Shown here: positions 24,833 to 33,350 of the stretch, one piece after another
Layout: the number at the start of each line of letters is the position of its first letter
Position numbering within the stretch: the first letter of the stretch is position 1
Source of the DNA: Celeribacter baekdonensis B30
GTDB lineage: Bacteria; Pseudomonadota; Alphaproteobacteria; Rhodobacterales; Rhodobacteraceae
NCBI RefSeq assembly: GCF_000299875.1
Contig: NZ_AMRK01000010.1
Span: forward strand, 1 to 64,000
Direction: 5' to 3'
DNA: 64,000 bases
Made by a program: the position numbers and the translations under genes
Notes under the pieces: generated by a model
What the model was told of the DNA's origin: nothing
Databases searched by the model: none
What the model saw: only the letters and a program-made list of their open reading frames with translations

Positions 24833-26125
24833 TCAAAACCGATCAAACCGATAGGGGCTTGGGTCAATAATCGGCGGGACGCCCATCACCAAATCGGCGG
24901 CAAGTTGCCCTGCCGCAGGCGAAGTGCCAAACCCATGGCCTGAAAAACCCGTGGCAAGCGTGAGCCCTCCAATCCCGTCGATCCCACCAATGACGGGTAG
25001 CGAATCCGGCGTGATATCCATCGTGCCGCCCCATTCTTCAGCGGATTTGATCTCCGCAAAAGCTGGCCAGTAGGTTTTGATATTGGCCATCGCTTCGGCA
25101 TTGATACCGGTATTCACACGCGGGCCCATGGTACGCACTTTCTCGAATGGCGACATGCGATCAGGTGACCAGTGCCGCGCAAGTTTGAGATCTTCGATGA
25201 ACTCTCGCCCCAAAGAGAGGCGCAACATGCTGCGGCCATGTTTGAACATCGGCAGGTATTTCATCCCCAAAAGCGCATGGTCAAGAACCAAAGGCGACCC
25301 CACTGCACCGCGTTGACAGACCGTAAAGCCCCCATCCATCCGTTTGCGGAACGACATATCCGGCGTCCCCACGGCGATATGTGTCGGCCCCTCCATCGGC
25401 GCGGTGCGAATGGCGTAACACACCAAAGGCAAAGTCGGGAAAGACACCCCCATATTGCCTAAGAATTTGCGCGACCAAAGCCCAGCCGCAAGGATGACAT
25501 GATCACAAGAGATTTCGCCCTTTTCCGTCACCACACCGCGGACCTTCCCGGCAGACCGCACCAATGTGCGCACCGCACAGTTCTCGACGATCACAGCACC
25601 TTTGGCGACCGCGGCATTGGCAATGGCGATCGGGGCAATCGTCGGTTCGGCGTAGCCATCCGAGGGCGTGTAAATCCCCCCAGCCCAAGACGTCCCTCCC
25701 CCCGGAACCAACTCCGCGATCTCTTTGTCCGTCACCATCCGACTGTCGAGGTTATACTCCGCCACCGAGGCAAGCCATGCCCGATGCATCTCCATTTCCG
25801 CCTCGGTTTTTGCGGCGAATAAAATGCCCTCTTGCCGATACCCGACATCCACGCCCGTACGCTGCGCCATCGTCGCCCAAAGCGCATCCGAGGCCAAAGA
25901 CATCGGCACATCTTTCGGCGCACGCGATGTTTTCCGAATCCAGCCCAAATTGCGCGAGGATTGTTCGCCCGCGACCCGGCCCTTTTCCAAAACGGTGACG
26001 GAGACCCCGCGCTCCGCGAGGGTCAAAGCCGCCGTCACCCCGACAATTCCACCGCCGATGATGACAACAGAGGTGGATCTAGGTGCCTCAGTGGCGGTTT
26101 GGACGGGGGCGGTTTTGGGGGCCAT
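24833..26125 (-). CDS. FAD-dependent amino-acid/amine oxidoreductase (DAO family)
   Basis: A 430-residue flavoprotein with an N-terminal dinucleotide fold (SVVIIGGGIVGVTAALTLAERG) after a short Ala/Thr-rich leader. Central GGIYTPSDGYAEPTIAPIAI and a C-terminal GGLTLATGFSGHGFGTSPAAG motif, typical of DadA/glycine-oxidase relatives, follow. It probably oxidises a secondary or primary amine or D-amino acid to the imine. Downstream of the Rid and cyclodeaminase-like genes in the same orientation (33-base gaps), it looks like the last step gene of a small amine catabolism operon. AAGGA precedes the ATG. Substrate unknown. Confidence 0.85.
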   Translation of the reverse strand: MAPKTAPVQTATEAPRSTSVVIIGGGIVGVTAALTLAERGVSVTVLEKGRVAGEQSSRNLGWIRKTSRAPKDVPMSLASDALWATMAQRTGVDVGYRQEGILFAAKTEAEMEMHRAWLASVAEYNLDSRMVTDKEIAELVPGGGTSWAGGIYTPSDGYAEPTIAPIAIANAAVAKGAVIVENCAVRTLVRSAGKVRGVVTEKGEISCDHVILAAGLWSRKFLGNMGVSFPTLPLVCYAIRTAPMEGPTHIAVGTPDMSFRKRMDGGFTVCQRGAVGSPLVLDHALLGMKYLPMFKHGRSMLRLSLGREFIEDLKLARHWSPDRMSPFEKVRTMGPRVNTGINAEAMANIKTYWPAFAEIKSAEEWGGTMDITPDSLPVIGGIDGIGGLTLATGFSGHGFGTSPAAGQLAADLVMGVPPIIDPSPYRFDRF

Positions 26126-26158
26126 GGGGCAGTCCTTGAAAGAGGGGATGTGGAGCGA

Positions 26159-26581
26159 TCAAAGCGACGTGTCGATGTATTCGATCTCGGCTTTGGACGC
26201 GCCGCGATAGGCGCTGACCTCGATCTCAACTTTGTAAACAGAGGAGCCAAGCGGCGGACAGGTCACCGAGGTGGTTGGATCAACGCCACGAAATTTTTCG
26301 CCGAAAATCTCCATCACAGCCGGGGTGTCGCTGGGCGTTTGGATGAACACGCGGGTCGAGATCACATCCTCAAGTCCCGATCCCACGGCTTTGAGCGCAT
26401 TTTCGATATTCTCAAACACCTGAAGCGTCTGTTCGCGCAGGTCTTCGGGAATCTCTTTGGTCTGCGGGTTGCGCCCGGCGGTGTTCGACACCGAAATCCA
26501 GTTGTCGACCATCACAATGCGGGAATAGCTGCTGAGCTGTTCCAGCTTGGCACCGGTTTTAACTTTGACAATTTTTGTCAT
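26159..26581 (-). CDS. Rid-family (YjgF/YER057c/UK114) protein
   Basis: A 140-residue Rid protein. It has the family layout: MVDNWISVSNTAGRNPQT, DLREQTLQVFENIENALKAVG, VISTRVFIQTPSD, and the C-terminal VEIEVSAY. The Arg that true RidA imine deaminases carry before the Cys-containing strand is replaced here (DPTTSVTCPPL), so it may be a non-deaminating subgroup. Between an amine oxidase and a cyclodeaminase-like gene, it probably handles reactive enamine/imine products. Start codon is fixed by family length. Confidence 0.88.
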   Translation of the reverse strand: MTKIVKVKTGAKLEQLSSYSRIVMVDNWISVSNTAGRNPQTKEIPEDLREQTLQVFENIENALKAVGSGLEDVISTRVFIQTPSDTPAVMEIFGEKFRGVDPTTSVTCPPLGSSVYKVEIEVSAYRGASKAEIEYIDTSL

Positions 26582-26614
26582 GTTTTTTCTTTCTGTTTCA
26601 AATGGATACTCAAA

Positions 26615-27754
26615 TCAACGCAGAACAGGCACGTCCCACAGGTTGAGCTTGGTGCCGATGCCTTTGGCGATGGCATTGCGGTACACGGTTGTGCCCCAGG
26701 CCACATCTTCGACCGGCATCCCGCCGACGGAGAGCATGATGATCTCCTCATCATTTTGCCGACCCGGAGTGGCCCCCGCACAAATATCACCGAGGTCTTC
26801 GAGATCATCATGAGTCATCTTACCCTCATGGATCATGTCCATGAACCGCACACCAATGACCGGAACGTGGACGTGGGCGGGTTTCGGCAGCTCTTCGAAC
26901 CACGCCTCATAGAGGCCGATGTTATCCATCACCTTGCGCACGTCTTTTTGCTCCATGCCCTCGTCAATTTCGCAGGACGCGGGCATCGACAGAAACGCAC
27001 CGGGTTTGAGCCAGTCGCGTTTCACAATCGGGTATTTCGACACGTCACCTGTCTCGCCAGAGGCGCAATAGGTCACAATGTCAGAGCCGCGCACGAGGGT
27101 TTCGATGTCGGTGACGATCTCGATGTTGGTGATCTGCGGATAGGTCTCTTTGGTCCAAGAGATGAAGCTGTCGAGGCTCTTTTGGCCCCGGCCCTGAATT
27201 TTCAAAGTGTCAATGCCCGGACACGCCACCATGAAAGCCGCCAGGGAGGTTTTGCCCATCACGCCGGGGCCATAGACCGCCACCACTTTCGAGTCTTTGC
27301 GTGCCAGATGACGGGCGCCGACCCCCGGCACCGCGCCCGTGCGGTAAGCCGACAACAGGTTTGCCGACATGATCGCCAGCGGCGCACCCGTATCGGTATC
27401 GTTGAGCGTGAACATCAGAATGGACCGCGGCAGGCCCTTGTCCCGGTTGGCAATGTTGGAGCCATACCATTTCACACCGGTGGTGCCATACGCGCCACCA
27501 AGATAGGCCGGCATCGCCATGAAACGGCGATCCGCCGTGGGTTTTGGCATGTTCGGAAAGGGCGAATTTTCGGGAAAAACCACCATCGCACCGTGGCTGT
27601 CATTGTTCGCGCCCGCCATGCGATAATCGCCTTTGTGCAGCAGGACGAACATGTCCTCCATGGCATCCACGCAACCGGCCATATCGGTCACGCCTGCTTT
27701 GATCATGTCTTGTTCATTGAGGTAGATGAAATCGATTTTGGGCAAGTCTGTCAT
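26615..27754 (-). CDS. Ornithine cyclodeaminase / mu-crystallin family protein
   Basis: A 379-residue protein from the ATG at 27754; the frame opens earlier at 27871. Rossmann motif VAVYGPGVMGKTSLAAF, active-region GTTGVKWYGSN, and SANLLSAYRTGAVPGVGARHLARK are family marks. Members reduce imines or deaminate amino acids; some are annotated in amine-oxidase loci. About 50 residues longer than classic ornithine cyclodeaminase. It heads the three-gene unit with Rid and the FAD oxidase, downstream of a gap and an AraC gene. It probably acts on an imino or amino acid made from the same amine substrate (inference). Confidence 0.85.
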   Translation of the reverse strand: MTDLPKIDFIYLNEQDMIKAGVTDMAGCVDAMEDMFVLLHKGDYRMAGANNDSHGAMVVFPENSPFPNMPKPTADRRFMAMPAYLGGAYGTTGVKWYGSNIANRDKGLPRSILMFTLNDTDTGAPLAIMSANLLSAYRTGAVPGVGARHLARKDSKVVAVYGPGVMGKTSLAAFMVACPGIDTLKIQGRGQKSLDSFISWTKETYPQITNIEIVTDIETLVRGSDIVTYCASGETGDVSKYPIVKRDWLKPGAFLSMPASCEIDEGMEQKDVRKVMDNIGLYEAWFEELPKPAHVHVPVIGVRFMDMIHEGKMTHDDLEDLGDICAGATPGRQNDEEIIMLSVGGMPVEDVAWGTTVYRNAIAKGIGTKLNLWDVPVLR

Positions 27755-28113
27755 AGGGCTCTCTTTTGGTCGCTGTGTCATGGGCCGCCATGGTTCCGAA
27801 TGAACACGGGCGACGATCTGATGACCAGAAACGAGATTGCAGACAGGTTTGCCCATTGCGCGGCGCGTCATTTTTCCGATAGTTTACGCCATCCGAGCCT
27901 TATCCACACGCTGCAGCGGCATTTTCAATTTAGGCGCAGCCATCGCGGAACCCCTTTATCTTCAAGGATTCCAATCTCTGTGCGGGTTTTTCTAAGGTCT
28001 GCGCGAAATTTAAGCGCTTTGATGTTGTGGCGCATTTTCCATGGCCACCCATAGCGAATCCCCGCGCGGCACACATGATCAGATTGCCCGCATGTCGCGC
28101 AAAACACCCTCGG
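27755..28113. promoter_or_regulatory. Non-coding gap upstream of amine catabolism unit
   Basis: 359 bases between the AraC gene end and the cyclodeaminase-family start. It presumably contains the promoter and AraC-regulator site for the three-gene unit. Short frames here lack start signals and homology. I see no clear hairpin. Confidence 0.35.
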
Positions 28114-29142
28114 TCATAGCGACGACCCCGATGCCTTCACTTGGCGCGGCGAATGTTCGGACCATCGTTTATGGGCGCGCCAAAAGGCTGTGCCGTCGGC
28201 GTATCCCAATGCCGTCGCAATGCGGCCAACACTTTGCGTGCCTTCCTGCAAGAGCATTTCGGCTCGCGTTCGCCGGATTTCATCAAGTAAAATCCGAACG
28301 CTTGTGCCTTCTTCCGCCAGCTTGCGCTGAAGGTTGCGTGAGGACAGGCCTAGGGTTTCTGCCACCCGCTCAACCGACACGGGCCGCAACCCGAGAGACG
28401 AAGAGACGATGGAGCGCGTCGCTTCCGTAAGCGTGGAGCGTCGCGGTGTCTTCTCGATCAAATCCGCGATGTGACGTTCCAACATAGACACCAACGCAGT
28501 GTCCTCCGCACGGTAAATCTCCAACATCGGGCCACGATCCATCACCAGCCGGTTTGTCGCCTGACCGTAAAGCACCGGGCACCCAAAATATCGACGTAAA
28601 AACTGTGCGCTTTCTGGCTCCACATGTTCGAAATGAACCTGTTGTGGCGCCCAGCGACTGATAAAATTGTCGCGGATCACCTGCGTGGTTGCGACAAGGG
28701 TGAATTCCGCATCTTGCCTGCGGGGCCAGATGTGGCCATCGACCAAACGATAGGACCAAAACACATCATCGCCATTTTCGATGAGCGCAACTTCGGTGCC
28801 TGTTTGAAGCGACCGCGTAGACCGCACAATCCGATCAATTCCGACATAAATTGACCGCGAAAGGGACAAAAGGATGCCCATTGGACCAAGATCCCCGGCA
28901 CGAATGTCGCTTCCGATCCGGGCCCCGATATGCTCGTCCCCGGATAGAGCGGCGGCACTTTCCATAAATCCCGCGTATTCCATCACTGAAAGTCGCGCAT
29001 AGGGATCCTTCAATATATCAAGGCTCATTCCATGTTTCGATAAAAGCGGCTGAGTCGAAACGCCTCGCGCAATCAAACGATCAAGAACGGATCCAAGCAC
29101 CGTACTGCGAATTGCTGCATGGCCGTGCGTCGCATCTGCCAT
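28114..29142 (-). CDS. AraC-family transcriptional regulator
   Basis: A 342-residue regulator of the OruR/ArgR-like AraC group. The N-terminal half (about 20-215) is an arabinose-binding-type sensor domain (YAGFMESAAALSGDEHIGARIG). The C-terminal AraC DNA-binding domain has VERVAETLGLSSRNLQRKLAEEG and VGRIATALGYADGTAFWRAHKRW. It lies between, and in divergent or tandem orientation with, the amine unit and the tctCBA transporter, so it is the likely local activator of one or both. Confidence 0.9.
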   Translation of the reverse strand: MADATHGHAAIRSTVLGSVLDRLIARGVSTQPLLSKHGMSLDILKDPYARLSVMEYAGFMESAAALSGDEHIGARIGSDIRAGDLGPMGILLSLSRSIYVGIDRIVRSTRSLQTGTEVALIENGDDVFWSYRLVDGHIWPRRQDAEFTLVATTQVIRDNFISRWAPQQVHFEHVEPESAQFLRRYFGCPVLYGQATNRLVMDRGPMLEIYRAEDTALVSMLERHIADLIEKTPRRSTLTEATRSIVSSSLGLRPVSVERVAETLGLSSRNLQRKLAEEGTSVRILLDEIRRTRAEMLLQEGTQSVGRIATALGYADGTAFWRAHKRWSEHSPRQVKASGSSL

Positions 29143-29357
29143 CTGTTTAAATTTCCATCTGTTTGGAAAAGGAACTTGCGCAAATTATCGCTTTTTTGGC
29201 GCGTTTTGCAATGGCGGAAAACTGGGTGGATGACATGTTTAGGGGGCAAAGTGAAACTGACCTCTGATGCTCTCACAGACTCATTGGATGGCGGTACATC
29301 GCATATAAAAACAAATACCGGCCTACAAAGTCGCTGATACGCTCGACAGGAGAAACT
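29143..29357. promoter_or_regulatory. Divergent promoter, AraC gene / tctCBA
   Basis: 215-base divergent region. The direct repeat CATCTGTTT occurs at 29140-29148 and 29156-29164, overlapping and just upstream of the AraC start, a possible autoregulatory site. AGGAG at 29347-29351 is the ribosome site of tctC. Confidence 0.4.
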
Positions 29358-30293
29358 ATGACCACGCTTTTGAAAATCGGCTCCGCCGCCGTGCTTGCCG
29401 CTATGCCTTTGGCAGCTTCGGCCGAATATCCCGAAAAACCCGTTGAGTTTGTCGTTCCCTTTCCGCCCGGCGATTTGGAGGACATCCTGACCCGCATGAT
29501 CGCGGACGAATTTCAGGCCACCTACGGCGTGCCCGCAGCCGTGGTGAACAAACCCGGCGGCGGCGGTGGCCCCTTCCCCGGTGCGGTTGACGTGGCGCTG
29601 GCTCCGGCGGATGGTTACACTGTCGGCTCCTTCGTGATCGACGTGCCCATGGTCGGTCCATACATTGGCATCGGTCCGCTTGACCCCAACCCGTTTGAGC
29701 CTGTTGGCATTTTCTTGAGCTATCCGTTCGTCGTCGCCGCAGCGGGTGACGCGCCCTACACCACCATGGCAGAGCTTGCCGCCTACGCCAAAGATCACGA
29801 CGTCGCTTTGGGCCATTTCGGCTCCGAAACAAGCCCCGCGCGTCACACGCTTGCTCTCGCCAAAGAGCTCGGCTTTTCCTACGCTTCTGATGCGGCCTTC
29901 GATGCGCTCGATTGCAACACACTCGCCTCCGGGGACGCCGATGTCATCAACACCACACTGCAATTGATCCGTCCTTGTCTGGATGATCTCAACATTCTGA
30001 TGTCGGTGACCAACAATCGCATTCCGCTTTTGCCGGATGTCCCAACAGCCGGAGAGATCGCAGCGGACCTGCCGTTCTCCACATGGAATGGCCTGTTCGT
30101 GCATAAGGACACACCGCAAGTGGCCCGCGACAAAATCGCGGCCATCGCTGAGAAAGTGATCCACTCTGATGCCGCACAACAAATTGCCGCAGACACAGGC
30201 GCCGAAATCTATTGGCTCGACATTGATGCGTCCGAAGCACAGATGCTCAAAGATACCGCAACGCTTCAACGGATCAGCGATTACATTGACTGA
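29358..30293 (+). CDS. Tripartite tricarboxylate transporter substrate-binding protein
   Basis: A 311-residue TctC/Bug-type periplasmic binding protein. The signal peptide MTTLLKIGSAAVLAAMPLAASA precedes the family start EYPEKPVEFVVPFPPGD. The conserved NKPGGGGGPF loop and the C-terminal region are present. AGGAGAAACT precedes the ATG. First gene of a tctCBA operon. The bound substrate is usually a carboxylate; here the neighbours are amine and indoleacetate catabolism, so the ligand could be an aromatic or amine-derived acid. Confidence 0.92.
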   Translation: MTTLLKIGSAAVLAAMPLAASAEYPEKPVEFVVPFPPGDLEDILTRMIADEFQATYGVPAAVVNKPGGGGGPFPGAVDVALAPADGYTVGSFVIDVPMVGPYIGIGPLDPNPFEPVGIFLSYPFVVAAAGDAPYTTMAELAAYAKDHDVALGHFGSETSPARHTLALAKELGFSYASDAAFDALDCNTLASGDADVINTTLQLIRPCLDDLNILMSVTNNRIPLLPDVPTAGEIAADLPFSTWNGLFVHKDTPQVARDKIAAIAEKVIHSDAAQQIAADTGAEIYWLDIDASEAQMLKDTATLQRISDYID

Positions 30294-30383
30294 TCACACG
30301 CCTGCGATGACATCACTGCTCTCATATACTGACGACGGGGCTGCTCGGGTCCCGTCTCTTCTTCATGCCTTAGGAGCCACGCC

Positions 30384-30923
30384 ATGGAGCGCCTAAAATC
30401 CTTTGTTGAGCTGTTTCAGCGTCAACGTCGCCCCGGCGATTTCGTGTTTGCCACGGCTTTCATGGTCTTCGCCCTCGTAAGCCTGATGCTTTTGCCGCAA
30501 GAAACCCGCTGGGTCGAAAAAACCCCGCTGTTTGCCCAGCCCGCATTCTGGCCTGCTGTGGGAGTTTTCATGATGGTCGGGTTCGGCGCAATACATTTGA
30601 TCGGCTCAATCGCCTCTGAACGCAGTCCGGGGCGTGGCAAAGAGGTGCTCTATTGGGCGCGGTCGCTGGAATTCGTGGCGTGGTTTTTGGCCTATGTGCT
30701 CGCCGTGCCCGTGATCGGGTACCTGCCCGCCTCCATTCTCTTCTCCGTACTGCTGGTCTGGCGTCTTGGCTATCGCAGCGCACAAAGCTTCGCCCTTGCC
30801 GCCGTCTTCGGCTTCGCAGTCGTCGCCGTGTTTAAGGCCGGCCTCAATGTCAAAGTGCCCTCAGGCGCGCTGTATGCCTATCTTCCCGACAGCATCCGCA
30901 CCTTCATGATGGTCAATTTCTAA
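30384..30923 (+). CDS. Tripartite tricarboxylate transporter small membrane subunit (TctB)
   Basis: A 179-residue membrane protein with four predicted helices (FVFATAFMVFALVSLMLL; FWPAVGVFMMVGFGAIHLIG; LEFVAWFLAYVLAVPVIGYL; FALAAVFGFAVVAVFKAGL), the TctB layout. GGAG lies seven bases before the ATG. It follows tctC after 90 bases and precedes tctA by 11, so it belongs to the same operon. Confidence 0.9.
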   Translation: MERLKSFVELFQRQRRPGDFVFATAFMVFALVSLMLLPQETRWVEKTPLFAQPAFWPAVGVFMMVGFGAIHLIGSIASERSPGRGKEVLYWARSLEFVAWFLAYVLAVPVIGYLPASILFSVLLVWRLGYRSAQSFALAAVFGFAVVAVFKAGLNVKVPSGALYAYLPDSIRTFMMVNF

Positions 30924-30934
30924 AGGTTTCCGAA

Positions 30935-32419
30935 ATGGATGCGCTTCTTTCCGGTCTTTCCCTCCTGATGAGTTTCGACGTCTTGGTGGCCCTCATGATT
31001 GGTTCCATTGGCGGCGTGGTCATCGGGGCCATTCCGGGCGTTGGCCCCGCTGTGGCGATCGCAATCCTACTCCCCGCCACCTTTGCCTTGCCGCCGCTGG
31101 TTGGGTTGGTGATGCTGTTGGGGATTTACGGGTCTTCGATGTTTGGGGGATCGCTGCCCGCCGTTTTGATCAACACGCCGGGTACGGCGGTGAACGCACT
31201 GACCACCTATGACGGTTACCCGATGACCCAACGCGGCGAGGCGACCAAAGCGCTCGGCCTTGCCTATGGCGCGTCATTTTTCAGCGGCATCCTATCGATC
31301 CTCGCCTTGATCCTGTTGTCGCCGCTCTTGGCCAAAATCGCCCCGATGTTTGGCGCGCGCGAAATCTTCCTTGCGGCCCTGCTTGGCATCGTTTTGGTCA
31401 TCGTCGCTCACCGCGGCCAGATCGCGGCGGCGGGCATGATGGCAGGTCTGGGGATTTTATTGCAATCCGTTGGCATGGAGCCGGTGAAATACACCATGCG
31501 CTTCACCTTTGGCCAAGACTGGCTGACCTCTGGTCTCGACCTGATTGTGGTGGTTTTGGGTCTGTTCGCGATCTCTCAGGCCTTCTCCTTACTCGTCGAT
31601 CCAGAAAGCGCCCCAGACGCCGCCCCGGTCAAAGGCGGCATGGGCAAAGAGATGCTCGGCGTGCTCAAATACAAACGCGTTGCCGCCACCGGATCATTCT
31701 TTGGTGTGGTTATGGGGATGATCCCCGGCGTCGGCGAATTCACCGCGCAATTCATGAGCTACACTCTGGCACGCAAACGGTCCAAGACGCCTGAAAAATT
31801 CGGAAAAGGCTCCGAAGAAGGCCTCGTCGCCTCCGAATCCGCCAACAACGCCGTGCCCGCCGCCGCGATGATCCCGCTTTTGGCGCTTGGCATCCCCGGC
31901 GAGGCGTTGACCGCGATGATGTTGTCGGTGTTCTACGTCCACAACGTGGTGCCCGGCCCGGCGCTGTTCCGCGATCATATCGACTTTATCTACGCGCTCT
32001 ACATCGCGCTTTTGGCGCTCAACGTGATCGTCATTCTGTTTATGCTGGTCTCCTCCAACTGGCTGATCCGGTTGATCCGCATCCCCACGCGGTTCTTGGG
32101 GATGATGATCCTGATGCTGAGTTTTGTCGGCGTCTATTCGCTGCGCAACTCCGCCGTGGATTGCGCCATTGCCGCCGCCTTCGGGGTGCTTGGGCTGATC
32201 CTCAAACGGCTCCACCTTCCGGTGGTTCCGATCATCCTTGGCATGGTTTTGGGCAATATCATGGAGGTCAAACTCCGCGCCGCCATGGCCCGCGTCACCA
32301 GCCCGCTGGACTTTGTAGACCGACCGATTGCGGCGTTCCTTGCCATCGTTATCGTGGTGATCATCGCCTCCTCAATCCGCGCGGCCATCCAAAATCATCG
32401 CTTGAAAATAGCGCATTAA
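30935..32419 (+). CDS. Tripartite tricarboxylate transporter large permease (TctA)
   Basis: A 494-residue permease with about 12 membrane helices. Family motifs are GSIGGVVIGAIPGVGPAVAI and YGSSMFGGSLPAVLINTPGT near the N-terminus, and a second matching half with GMIPGVGEFTAQFMSYTLARK. AAAGG precedes the ATG. Last gene of tctCBA, followed by a strong terminator. Uses an ion gradient to import the TctC-bound acid. Confidence 0.94.
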   Translation: MDALLSGLSLLMSFDVLVALMIGSIGGVVIGAIPGVGPAVAIAILLPATFALPPLVGLVMLLGIYGSSMFGGSLPAVLINTPGTAVNALTTYDGYPMTQRGEATKALGLAYGASFFSGILSILALILLSPLLAKIAPMFGAREIFLAALLGIVLVIVAHRGQIAAAGMMAGLGILLQSVGMEPVKYTMRFTFGQDWLTSGLDLIVVVLGLFAISQAFSLLVDPESAPDAAPVKGGMGKEMLGVLKYKRVAATGSFFGVVMGMIPGVGEFTAQFMSYTLARKRSKTPEKFGKGSEEGLVASESANNAVPAAAMIPLLALGIPGEALTAMMLSVFYVHNVVPGPALFRDHIDFIYALYIALLALNVIVILFMLVSSNWLIRLIRIPTRFLGMMILMLSFVGVYSLRNSAVDCAIAAAFGVLGLILKRLHLPVVPIILGMVLGNIMEVKLRAAMARVTSPLDFVDRPIAAFLAIVIVVIIASSIRAAIQNHRLKIAH

Positions 32420-32437
32420 AGACTGAGCTGAAATGCA

Positions 32438-32463
32438 AAAGGGGCGCCTTACGGCGCCCCTTT
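32438..32463. terminator. Bidirectional intrinsic terminator
   Basis: AAAGGGGCGCC (32438-32448) and GGCGCCCCTTT (32453-32463) form an 11-base perfect stem with a TTAC loop, between the convergent tctA and dioxygenase genes. A-tract and T-tract on both sides let it act in both directions. Confidence 0.85.
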
Positions 32464-32486
32464 GTCGTGGAAACTGTCGCTCTGGA

Positions 32487-33326
32487 TCAGACCAAAACAA
32501 AATCAAACCGCGCCGTCCACTCTCCGGTCCGTTCGCCTTCATCCTCTTGGACGAAATCAACGATCAGATCGCCTTTCACGCCAAAAACCGTATCGCCCTC
32601 AAGATAGGGGTCGCCCGCCACAAATGTATGGGTGATCAACGGCTTATAGCCCTCCGCCACCACGCGAAAATGGGTGTGCGCCGGGCGGAACGGATGCCGC
32701 CCGATATGGCCCAGCATTTGCCCAACCGGGCCGTCATCAGGGATCGGATAGGACACCGGCTTGATCCCGTAGAACCAGTAGCGCCCATCGGGCCCGGTTT
32801 TAAACACCCCGCGATTGTTCCATTTGGGCTGAATATCGGGCTGTTGCACATCGTAAAAGCCCTCCGCATTGTCGGACCACACGTCAATCACAGCCCCCTC
32901 AATCGGAGTGCCGTCGATGTCCAGAATCCGACCTTCAAACAGGCATCGTTCCCCTTTTCCGTCCAGTGAAATGTCAAAGCCCATAGGACGCTCTGGCGCG
33001 CCTTCAACGTGAAACGGACCAAACACGGTGGAGGGCGTCGCACCCTTTGGTTTGCGGTTCTGGATCGCGTCAACCAACATCGACACGCCCAAAACATCCG
33101 ACAGCAGGATGAATTCCTGGCGTTCACCGGAACAAATTTGGCCCGTGCTGGTGAGGAATTCGATCGCCTTGCCCCATTCCTCTTCGGTCAGCTCCACGTC
33201 TTTGACAAACGCGTGCAGATGCGCAACCAGCGCGCGCATCACCGTGGCCAACCGCTCCGGCACATCCGTGCCCATACGGCCGTTCACCACCTCTACGGAT
33301 TTACTCTCTTCAAAATAGCCACTCAT
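32487..33326 (-). CDS. Intradiol ring-cleavage dioxygenase, probable hydroxyquinol 1,2-dioxygenase
   Basis: A 279-residue non-haem Fe(III) dioxygenase. The N-terminal catechol-dioxygenase dimerisation domain (1-100) precedes the catalytic sandwich. Ligands are visible: Tyr158 (DNAEGFYDVQ), Tyr193 (IKPVSYPIPDDGP), His217 and His219 (RPAHTHF). The ATG at 33326 follows GGGAGG. It lies 24 bases downstream of maleylacetate reductase, the pairing used for hydroxyquinol (to maleylacetate to 3-oxoadipate). Catechol or chlorocatechol cleavage cannot be excluded by sequence alone, but neighbouring muconate-processing genes are absent from the window. Confidence 0.85.
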   Translation of the reverse strand: MSGYFEESKSVEVVNGRMGTDVPERLATVMRALVAHLHAFVKDVELTEEEWGKAIEFLTSTGQICSGERQEFILLSDVLGVSMLVDAIQNRKPKGATPSTVFGPFHVEGAPERPMGFDISLDGKGERCLFEGRILDIDGTPIEGAVIDVWSDNAEGFYDVQQPDIQPKWNNRGVFKTGPDGRYWFYGIKPVSYPIPDDGPVGQMLGHIGRHPFRPAHTHFRVVAEGYKPLITHTFVAGDPYLEGDTVFGVKGDLIVDFVQEDEGERTGEWTARFDFVLV

Positions 33327-33350
33327 ATCAGCGTCTCCTCCCAAACTTGG

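Noticed and set aside
24805-24840. tRNA-like T-arm (GGGATTTGAATCTC) near the FAD oxidase stop
   Set aside because: No matching stem on the 5' side, no acceptor or anticodon arms, and it overlaps the gene end.
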